Shown piece by piece: positions 9,309 through 17,161 of a DNA stretch of 17,161 nucleotides. The DNA lies in the NCBI GenBank assembly GCA_021030915.1, contig JAGEMR010000256.1, positions 1-17,161 of the forward strand, in the 5' to 3' direction. The notes below the pieces were generated by a model that was given only the letters and a program-made list of their open reading frames with translations, ran no database searches and had not been told where the DNA came from. This DNA is from Astrothelium macrocarpum (taxonomy: Eukaryota; Ascomycota; Dothideomycetes; Trypetheliales; Trypetheliaceae). Numbering within the stretch: the first letter of the stretch is position 1; every line of letters starts with the position of its first letter. The position numbers and the translations under genes were made by a program.

Positions 9309-10200
9309 AGCTGTATTGCAGGGTATATGTTGTGATATTAGGGAAACAGAAACTCGTGGCGTTTGCAAAATTAGTTAGAAACATGCATGGAGCGAAATGA
9401 ACGAGCAGGTGTATTTACGAATATCAGGACATAGCCAGCTTTTAAGGCTCCATTGAGAGCCGCTAGCCTTGTTCACAGCTGTTCGGCTTGCCTTGTACCA
9501 ACATAGGTGGCACAGTTCCACCTATCTTCGCCCGTGCAGATCCAAAACACGTCAAAAACGACATTTTGAATTTCAAGGGCTGATACCGCGCTTTACTTGT
9601 CTTACTTGTCTCACTCATCTTGCTGGTACTGCTATTAATGAGGAGCGAGCACTATTGGCCAATTTGGCGTGTTCGTAACCCCGGTTTGTTCCAGCCTCCT
9701 CTCCGCTCAGCAAGAGATAATTGAGTATCCTCAATGCTGAAGTAGAGAATTTTCAGCTTCGTAAGAAGAACCAAGAATCCTGAGAATGAAGCTGTTGTAT
9801 GTGAATATGGAAATCGATAACATTTCACTCATGCACTATGGCAGAAAATTTCGACACTGGTCATATTTCAGTACAGACTGGATCGCTTATTACATGCAAA
9901 CTCCATACGATTCCACTTTTACGCGTGCGCGAGTCTATGCATGGGTGGGAAGGAGTCGATTGGTCGGCAGAACTAGAGAATTGCATCTGTCTCTAGTGTC
10001 TCCTAGCTCATTGCTATTAAATACACAGAAAAGGGGGCACTCCGCCTGCCATAAAGGGCAAGCCGGACCGGAAGCGAAATTAAGGACCAAAGCACAGATG
10101 CCTCATCAAGTTGTTCTCGAATCAGATGAGAAGCAAAGTAAGCACACTAATAATGAGATGGGACTAAACGAACTGATTTCACAATCCCAAGTAATGCAGA
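9309..10200. other. Intergenic region, nothing recognised
   Basis: Upstream region of the membrane-protein gene. Short open frames (9469-9678 and 9786-10205, both plus) show no motif. A CCAAT in the orientation of that gene lies within the palindrome TTGGCCAA (9655-9662), about 350 bases before its start, and a 9-base unit TTACTTGTC is repeated twice near 9593-9610. Neither can be tied to a function. Confidence 0.3.
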
Positions 10201-10209
10201 AATGAGCCA

Positions 10210-10434
10210 CCCCCGGTAATGAGCCACTCTTCACCTCCTAAAAATACAACTCCTCCACGGCACAAATGTGTTCAGTTTGACTTCTCAATCATCTTTGAGA
10301 CACCTCGGAATAAGCAGCAGCTTCAAACGGCTGTTCGTATTGTAGGAAAAGCTGTTGAGATTGATAGAAATATGAGGTATCTGTTCAACAAAGCAGGCAA
10401 GACCAAATATTTACTCTTTTTTTTTTTAAGTTAA
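10210..10434 (+). pseudogene. Probable remnant of pogo-type (DDE) transposase C-terminus
   Basis: The frame reads TPPRHKCVQFDFSIIFETPR, then NKQQLQTAVRIVGKAVEIDR and NMRYLFNKAGK, and ends in a poly-T run. It resembles the tail of fungal pogo/Tigger-like transposases, where a TP-[KR]-[NS]-x2-[QE]-L-x3 block is followed by R-x-L-F-x-K-x2-K and then a coiled coil. Here the coiled coil is lost and no catalytic DDE core lies upstream, so only a fragment remains. The 10-mer AATGAGCCAC is repeated at about 10200 and 10218, just before it. The assignment rests on remembered family pattern only. Confidence 0.35.
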
Positions 10435-11304
10435 TGTGTTAATAAGCTCTACTAGTAGCTTGATGCTATTTTGTCACAATTTGACATTGGCTTATGTTTG
10501 AGATAAAATACATTATTAGAAGACTAAGACTTTTTGGTGGTGAGTTCTTCTGTTTTCGTATACTGGCGTTATATAACGAGTCAGCAATGCAAGTAGTAGA
10601 ACTTGTAAAACCTGGCTTAAGTGCAGAGAGTAAGGTATCTTACGAAGCATCGTTGTAATGAATGACGTTGTGTCAAGCAGACGCTGAACCAGTCATTGTG
10701 TGATCATTCTTCCAAAGAGAGACAGCATAGCCCATTTTGCATCGTACAGGCTTGCTACGACTGAATCTATCAGTGCCGAATGGCTATGGTAGAGGTTAGA
10801 AACTTATAAAGTCACACAATAGCTAATAGAAAGCGCGTTTGGTAGGTTATTCAAGTGGATATTGTGCAAACTTAAGTAGTTATGAATCGATGCAAATATA
10901 AAACTTTAGGAGTCTCCACCACGGTGCGCACAGGCCCACGGCGCGCATACGCAATTATTTCTTACCACAAAGCGTTCGAATTTAATTATCTCAACAATAA
11001 CAATGATTAATGAGAAAATAATTAGATAGACCAATAGCGCTAATTTGTGTATTCTGAAAAGTTTGTTTAATTTAATCTAAAAAGCGCTATGGAATTCGCT
11101 TTGGCCGTTGTGAGCGGTTCTGAAGAGAAATCGCTTCCATCTCATTAATTAATTCCGTATTCATATATACAACATTTTGAACCTTTTTTGGTATTTTCGA
11201 TTTATTCTATTTATTTAATTATATTTCGGTTTTGAATTGTTTATTTATTATTCGTTATTCAGTAATCTTCTGATGTTGCTGTTTTTTAACAATTTATTCC
11301 CTTC
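10435..11304. other. Transition region left of retrotransposon, no gene
   Basis: AT-rich but not hypermutated: C and G occur in all contexts (for example CACGGTGCGCAC near 10920). No gene is recognised. A small inverted repeat, ATAGCGCT (11034-11041) and AGCGCTAT (11083-11090), is present without further support for an element. T-rich sequence leads into the left LTR. Confidence 0.35.
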
Positions 11305-11539
11305 TGTTGAGTACAGGTCATTCGATGGTGCAGTGGAAGTAAGGACACTCAGGATAACGCTCACAGAGCTACTGTAGAAGGAACTGCTAATTGTGTTGCT
11401 TGCTGGTGCGCTAGCTAGTATGTTGATAATTACAGATAAAAAGAGACAAAAGAAGGGAATGAAATATCCTTCTTCTGACGCTAGTTCTCATCAGGAACAA
11501 TAAACGGATATTGTCCTCTCAGCCTGTATATTTTTAATA
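11305..11539 (-). repeat. Left LTR (3' LTR of minus-strand copia element)
   Basis: 235 bp, aligned without gaps to 16435-16669. Shared blocks include GCGCTAGCTA, TGTTGATAATTACAGATAAA and CGGATATTGTCCTCTCAGCC. The differences are almost all C/T or G/A. This copy keeps more G and C in its left half, so it is the less mutated one there. It lies next to the polypurine tract, which makes it the 3' LTR. Confidence 0.88.
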
Positions 11540-11549
11540 TTCCCTCTCA
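11540..11549 (-). other. Polypurine tract of the copia element
   Basis: On the minus strand TGAGAGGGAA directly precedes the LTR, as expected for the plus-strand primer of an LTR retrotransposon. It fixes the element's orientation as minus. Confidence 0.65.
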
Positions 11550-11559
11550 GATCTAGAGG

Positions 11560-11664
11560 TCAATATTCCGTTAATCCAAATTGTTGAACAAATATTTAAA
11601 AATTAGAACCAGTTTTAGATTTAATGAATTCATCAATCGTCATATTAGAATTGGAAATAAATTC
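11560..11664 (-). pseudogene. RNase H C-terminal relic of copia Pol
   Basis: The minus-strand frame reads SNSNMTIDEFIKSKTGSNF, a stop, then IFVQQFGLTEY and a stop. It corresponds to the conserved end of copia Pol, normally N-x-ADxxTK-x(8)-F-x2-LGL. The altered residues (Ala to Ile, Gly to Glu, Thr to Ile) can all be explained by C-to-T/G-to-A changes. It ends 11 bases before the polypurine tract. Confidence 0.65.
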
Positions 11665-12567
11665 AATAATAATTCTTTTTATTTATTATAATATTCGTAT
11701 ATAATAATAAATGATATCAATATATTTTGATTATTCATGAATATATATATTTTTTATTAATATTAATATGATCTGATTATTCTTTCAAAATCCAATTATT
11801 ATTTTAATAAATAAATTAAAAATAAATTTTTGATTTTTTTTTATGATTGATTTTAAAAAAAAAGATCTAATCAGATATTTTTATTTCATATCTTTCAGAA
11901 TTTGGACAATTTATTAAAATTATTTTACGTATTTATATATTATCATATATTCTATTTTTATTATTAATATTATTATCAATTTCTATTTTTTATTTATTCA
12001 TAAAATTGAATTTTCAATAAAAATAAATATATTTTTTAAAATAGATATTCTATTTATTTTATTTATGATATAATTTGAATTAGAATATTTAAATAGAATA
12101 TCTGAATGATTTTTATAAAATATAATTCCGAAATTTTTATTTAATCGAATATATCAATTCAATTTTTTTAATATTGATATATAAAAATTTATTAAATTTC
12201 TAAAATATTGATTCAGTCTTTTAAATATAAAAATAATATTTGATCTGATCTGAATTTTTAGATATATTCATTTTTCAATTCTTTTAATATATTTTTATTT
12301 ATTCGTTCTATTATTATTAGAATTTATTAATCGAAGATTTTTATATAAATTCATAAACGATTTAATCAGATTAATATTATTTTTATTTATATAAAATTCT
12401 GAAAGAATATTTTAAATATAATATATTTAATTGAATTATAAAATTTTTTTAATTTAATTTTATATTATTTGAATTTTTAAAATTTTCTGAATTTTTTTTA
12501 AATTTTTGATTTTGAATACGATATCAAAGGCATTTTTGAATTATTAGATATTTTTTGATTTTTTTTC

Positions 12568-12600
12568 GATAATTATGATATTATCAATATATATCAGAAT
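12568..12600 (-). pseudogene. Reverse transcriptase catalytic-motif relic (YVDD seen as YIDN)
   Basis: The minus strand encodes ILIYIDNIIII at this position. In copia reverse transcriptases the palm motif is LL-x-YVDD-[ILM]-[ILV]-[IL]. Val to Ile and Asp to Asn are both single G-to-A changes. The second catalytic Asp is lost, so the enzyme is dead. About 120-170 bases upstream on the same strand, YIIxNKLYE (x is a stop) may be the worn YGLKQ-x3-LWYE motif. The distance to the RNase H end, about 310 codons, fits copia Pol. Confidence 0.65.
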
Positions 12601-13728
12601 TATAAAATTCTTTTCTGATTAAATAAATAAATAAGAATTTATTTCATTTTATTCAAAATTAAATTTTTCTATTTTTGAAATATAATATTGATTCTAATTT
12701 CATATAATTTATTTTAGATTATATAAATTTTATAAAATATAAAAATATATTTCTGATAAAAAAAAGATATCTGATGAATTTATTATATAAATATCTTCTT
12801 TTAAAAAAGATTTGATGAAGATATTATTAATATTTATATTATATATTTCAAAATCTTTTATATAAATTACGGTCATAAATATCTATAATATATTATATCG
12901 AATAATTAATATAAATATTTTTTTAAAATTAATTTCAAATTTTTATAAAAAATTTCTGATAACGAATTTTATTTTAAATTTTTTAATTAATCCGTTAATA
13001 TTATATTTGATTTTGAATATTCATTTAAAAATAATAATATTTGATTTTTTTAATTGAAATATCATTTTTCAAATATTATTGATAATGAATATTTATATTT
13101 TTTTATTAATAATATTTTTTTATATATATTCCCATTTTGGATTATTAATAATTTCATTATATATTTTAAATTTAGGAATTTTTTTGATTTTAATAATAAA
13201 TAATATCTAATTAATTTTAATAAAATTATCTGATTTTATTTTTATAATAATTATAAATAAAATTCGAAATATTTTCATTTAAAATTGATTTAGATTTTTA
13301 TTATCATTCTTTTTTTATTTTTTATTTCTTCTGATTTTTTGATTGATGGAAATTTTCTATTTTTTTTATATCATTTTATTCATAATATTTTGATTCGGAT
13401 TTTTGATTATTTTTTCATAATTCATTTTTGAAAATTTTTTAATTGATTTATTATTTATCTTTTTTCGTGATAGAATTTTGATATAAAATAATATATATTT
13501 CTGAATTTCTGATTTTAATAATCTTTTTATTGGATTTTTAATTAAAACAATATTTAAAATAATATTAATTAGAAGATTTAAATTTTTATATATAATTCTT
13601 TCATTTTCATTGAATCATATATTATCTATTAAAATTTTAATCATTATTTTTTTATCAGATATTCATATTTTATATTATTTTATAATATTATTTTCATAAT
13701 TAATAAATATTTTTAATTTTTTTTTATT

Positions 13729-13860
13729 CATAAATTTATCTGATTATTCAGATAAAGATTTTGGATTAATATAAAAATATATTTTATATTTTCAAATTCG
13801 AATATAATTAATTAATGATTTGATTTTATAAAAGACTTTTTCTGATGAAATTCTTTATTC
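13729..13860 (-). pseudogene. Probable integrase core relic
   Basis: The minus strand reads RISSEKVFYKIKSLINYI, then INPKSLSE, a stop, and SDKFM. In fungal copia integrases the region after the second catalytic Asp carries a Y-x-P-[EQ]-x-NG-x-[SA]-ER-[SA]-G-G block. NP, SE, the stop in place of Arg and S-D in place of S-G fit it through CGA-to-TGA and GG-to-GA changes. The position between the zinc knuckle and reverse transcriptase agrees. The match is short and I could not confirm the catalytic residues. Confidence 0.4.
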
Positions 13861-15282
13861 ATTAATTTCTGATTTAATAATTATTTGATTCTATATATAT
13901 ATTCTGATTTTTAAAATTTTAAATCAGAATTCGTTTAAAAGAACGGTTTTTTTTAATATTAATCTCATATCTTCTTTTAAAATTTAGATATTTTTTTTAA
14001 TAGATTTATTTTATATTGAATTATATGATTCTATTGAATTGGGATTTATATCAAATTTCTTTTTTCATTATTTAATTATTTTAAATAATTCTTTTATATT
14101 ATTAAAATATATGAATTTCAATATAAATTCTATCTTTTATTTTATTTTTAATTTTCAGATCAAAAGAATTTTTATAATCTTCTTTTTTATTTTTAATGAA
14201 AAGATCCAATATTTTCTAAAATAATTATTTATAATATGTAAAAAATATTATTCATTATTATAAATTTTTTTAATAGAATCGCAGATATTTATAAAGATTA
14301 ATTCGAGAATAAATGATTTTTTTTTTATTATTTTTTTTTATATTTTTCTGATTTTGATATAAATATAAATTTTATATAAAACGTTTTTATTTATAATAGA
14401 AATCGTTTTATTTAGAATGGTTATTTTATAAAATTAATATAAAATTTGATTTCCAAAATGGCCAAATTTTTGATATTAAAATAATATTTCAATTTATTTT
14501 TTATCAATATATAAAATTATTTTATATTTTATCTGAAATTGATTGATATTTTGATTAATTATGAAAATAATCAATTTATTATATTAATTTTGATATTTAA
14601 AAATTTTCATTTATAATTGATTCAGAATTTTTTATATAATATATATTCCGTTTTGGATTTTTATTATAAGAATTGATTTTTATTTCTGATTAATAATAAT
14701 GAAAATTATTAATAATATTAAATCGATTAAATAATAATTATAATAAAATTTTTATTCAAAAATCAAATTAATTCCGAATTTAAATATAAATAAAATATAT
14801 AAAATAATTTCATTATTTTTATTATTTTTCATAATTATATTTTTTATATTTTTAGATAAAAAATAATTCTTTATCAATTTTAATCCATTTTTTTGGAATC
14901 ATTATCAATGATTTTTTAAAAAATTGATTATTATTAATTATATAGATTGAAATATAAAAATCAAATATCCATTAAATATATGAAAATTTATTTTTTATTC
15001 TTTCGATTTATATAAATTTCGCAATTTTATATTTATCATTTAAAAATATATATATTGATAAAAATATAATTAAAAATACTGAAAAGGCTTTTTGAATAAT
15101 ATAAATTTTATAATGATATTAATTCGATTTATTTTTATTTTTTTTTTTAATCTTTTAAATTCTAAATTCAATTTTTTGATCTAGAATTTTAAATCATTCG
15201 AATTTGATGATTTTCAATTTGATGATTATTTTTTTATAATTTTATAATTTCTATTTATTTTAATTATTGATTTGATAATCTA

Positions 15283-15345
15283 TTTCACCGCCTCACGATC
15301 TGGACAATTCTTGATAAAATGATCCTTTTAATCATAAAAAAAATA
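15283..15345 (-). pseudogene. Gag CCHC zinc-knuckle relic
   Basis: The minus strand encodes YFFYD, a stop, then KDHFIKNCPDREAVK. Aligned to C-x2-C-x4-H-x4-C, the two first cysteines have become tyrosine (TGT to TAT), the Gly before His has become Asp, and His and the last Cys remain. The spacing is exact. The segment lies about 1.1 kb inside the 5' (right) LTR, as expected for the end of Gag. Part of it (15286-15304) is unusually GC-rich for the region. Confidence 0.65.
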
Positions 15346-16416
15346 TATTATTTATATGAATTATTATCTATTAAAAGATCGTTTAATAAATATGATTATA
15401 TTTTTTATTTTTATATTATTCTTTTTTTCATAAAATAATTAAAATATTTTATTTATATTTATTTTATTTTAAATATCGATTATATTTTATATCGAATTAT
15501 ATTTTAAAAATAAAATTGATAATAATTATTGAATTTGATATTTTAAAATCAAATATATTTTATAATCTGATTTGATAATAATTATTTTTTTTAATAGAAT
15601 ATTTAAATATATCCAAATTTTTTCTATTATTATAATATCATTCATTTTATAAATTATGTATTGAATTTCATATTATTTGATAAAGATTTGGAATTTTTTT
15701 TTATATTTATTTTTGAATATTATTTAAATTTCTTTTATTTGAATATATTTTATAATATATTTATTATTCTTTTCTGATATATAAAAATCAATTCAATATA
15801 ATATTATATTAGAATTTTATTCAAATTCGATAAAAAAATCAGATGAAATTAATTAAAAAATCATAAAATTCATATTTTTAAAAAATGAAATTGAATCAAT
15901 AATTTAATATATTTATTTATTAATAAATCATTTCAATATTTATCAGAATCATATTTTATAATTTATATGAATTAAAAAAATGATAGATCATTTTTATCTG
16001 ATAAAATCAGATATTATCATTTAAAAAATAATTAATAGAATTTGAATTATTCATAAATAATTAAAATTAAAAATCGAATTATATAAATAAAATAAAAAAT
16101 AAAAAATGATAATAATTTTTGATTATTAATATTGGAATTGTATTCAGATTTTATTTTTTTTAATTAGAATTCAGTTAATTCAATTTTTTAAAATTGGTTA
16201 ATTTGATATATTCTTTTCACGATTTAAATATATCTTCAGAAAATAATAATATTTCCACTGAAATTATTTGAAATTTCGTATATACGGCGGATGGAGAAGA
16301 CGGTGATATCCTTCAATTTCTGTATCTCCTGAACAGATAGATTAAGAAAGCCTCTTTATAGTGAACGACATCACGTAATATTGTGATACGATTATAATTC
16401 TGAATGGCCTTCTATA

Positions 16417-16434
16417 AAACCCGGACTCATAATC
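16417..16434 (-). other. Candidate primer-binding region of copia element
   Basis: Directly inside the right LTR the minus strand reads GATTATGAGTCCGGG. This is where the tRNA primer should pair. The surrounding 16254-16434 keeps far more G and C than the interior. I could not assign a tRNA. Confidence 0.4.
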
Positions 16435-16669
16435 TATTGAATACAGGTCATTTGATGGTATAATAAAAATAAGGATATTCAGAATAACGTTTACAGAATT
16501 ATTGTAAAAGGAATTACTAACTGTGTTATTTGCTGATGCGCTAGCTAATATGTTGATAATTACAGATAAAAAGAGACAAAAGAAGGGGATGAAATATCCT
16601 TCTCCTGACACTAGTCCTTATCAGGAACAATAAGCGGATATTGTCCTCTCAGCCTGCATATTCTTAACA
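16435..16669 (-). repeat. Right LTR (5' LTR of minus-strand copia element)
   Basis: Gap-free partner of 11305-11539, also 235 bp. It is more heavily changed at its left end (for example TGCAGTGGAAG against TATAATAAAAA) but keeps original bases at some sites where the other copy is mutated (TTAACA against TTAATA), so both copies were hit independently. The open frame 16342-16611 on minus crosses the LTR border and is not a gene. Confidence 0.88.
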
Positions 16670-17161
16670 ATAAATATATTTTTATTATTAAATCAGATAT
16701 ATCAATTTTGATTTCTATTAATTTTAATAATTTGATAATTTTTAATACGAAATTTTATAAATAATTTTTTTTAAATATTTTAAATATTTTTTTTTATTTT
16801 TAATTAATTTTGTTAAAATTGCGTTTTAAAAGAATATTTTTTAATAAAACTTTTATTATAATTAATGAATTTTAAAAAAAATTAAATATTTTTTTTATTT
16901 TTGATTTCAATCATTTTATAATAAATTTTATTTTATCTGAATTGATTTAAAAAAAAATTTTATATTAATAATATAATTTAAAAAATTAATTTATTTAATT
17001 TAGAATTCGTATTTTAATAATTTTAATCATAAATTTTATTTATTAAATTCTATAAATATTTATTGTATATATTATATATATTTATTTTTAATTTTTGAAT
17101 AAATAAAAATATCGTTTAAATATATTATTATAAATTTATTAAAATAAAATTATAATATATT
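16670..17161. other. AT-rich flank outside the retrotransposon, no gene
   Basis: Nearly pure A+T with the same scarcity of C and G as the element interior, so probably another hypermutated repeat into which, or next to which, the copia element lies. Nothing in it is recognisable and it continues off the window. Confidence 0.5.

Larger units (their letters stand above)
11305..16669 (-). mobile_element. Ty1/copia-type LTR retrotransposon, full length, hypermutated and dead
   Basis: Two direct 235-bp copies (11305-11539 and 16435-16669) bound a 5,365-bp unit. The LTR ends read TGTTGA/TATTGA at one side and TTAATA/TTAACA at the other, both derivable from TGTTGA...TCAACA by C-to-T/G-to-A change. 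On the minus strand the order is right LTR, Gag zinc-knuckle relic (15283-15345), integrase relic (about 13729-13860), reverse transcriptase YIDN (12580-12591), RNase H tail (11560-11664), polypurine tract (11540-11549), left LTR. Integrase before reverse transcriptase is the copia order and excludes the gypsy order. The interior is almost pure A+T with stop codons in every frame. Neighbouring 5-mers (CCTTC on the left, ATAAA on the right) do not match, so no target-site duplication survives or the ends come from different insertions. Confidence 0.85.

Noticed and set aside
9786..10205. 139-codon plus-strand open frame
   Set aside because: No recognised motif, mixed composition and no splice or promoter support; possibly part of an old transposon, but I cannot show it.
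10970..10985. GTTCGAA-type sequence suggesting a tRNA T-loop
   Set aside because: No acceptor stem, anticodon arm or D-arm can be paired around it.
14039..14224. 61-codon open frame in the AT-rich block
   Set aside because: Phe/Ile/Asn-rich translation of hypermutated retrotransposon DNA, on the strand opposite to Pol.
11600..16250. Mitochondrial DNA or centromere as the explanation for the extreme AT content
   Set aside because: Paired LTRs, copia-ordered Pol relics and C/T-G/A divergence between the LTRs explain the block as a hypermutated transposon; no mitochondrial gene or tRNA was seen.
16342..16611. 89-codon minus-strand frame with a hydrophobic N-terminus resembling a signal peptide
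   Set aside because: It crosses the LTR/internal border of the copia element and is explained by the LTR sequence.

Overview
The window looks like a piece of a filamentous ascomycete (Pezizomycotina) genome. Genes are intron-poor, with two convincing 51-bp introns. There are remnants of HET (heterokaryon incompatibility) genes, an F-box gene, a fungal-type Cys-rich membrane protein, and a long AT-rich block that is a hypermutated LTR retrotransposon. I cannot name a species.

Layout. 1-524: no recognisable gene. 525-1543 (+): a small secreted protein with a signal peptide and at least one intron; its 3' end needs either a second intron or a frameshift. 2000-2290 (-): broken start of a HET domain. 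2390-3280: weak open segments only. 3283-3475: a cluster of TTACTGCAGTAA-type palindromes inside a degenerate inverted repeat. 3662-5002 (+): an intact 446-aa F-box protein. 5078-5500 (-): the end of a second, different HET domain, broken, tail-to-tail with the F-box gene. 5700-6870: nothing recognised. 6928-7464 (+): a 178-aa lipocalin-like protein. 8161-8291: a 17-bp minisatellite. 8454-9308 (-): a two-exon, 267-aa, Cys-rich single-pass membrane protein. 10210-10434 (+): probable remnant of the C-terminus of a pogo-type transposase.

11305-16669 is a complete but dead Ty1/copia-type LTR retrotransposon on the minus strand. It has two 235-bp LTRs, a polypurine tract, and relics of the Gag zinc knuckle, integrase, reverse transcriptase (YVDD seen as YIDN) and RNase H, in the copia order. 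The interior has been turned almost entirely to A+T by C-to-T/G-to-A mutation. 16670-17161 is more AT-rich DNA outside the element.

The most unusual signal is the context of that mutation. In the AT-rich interior nearly every surviving C follows a T and nearly every surviving G precedes an A, so TCA/TGA remain common. Classical RIP acts on CpA and should have removed them. The LTR pair independently points to purine-C as the favoured target. The living genes show no functional operon-like link; the window reads as a gene-sparse accessory region between decayed self-recognition genes and a silenced transposon.
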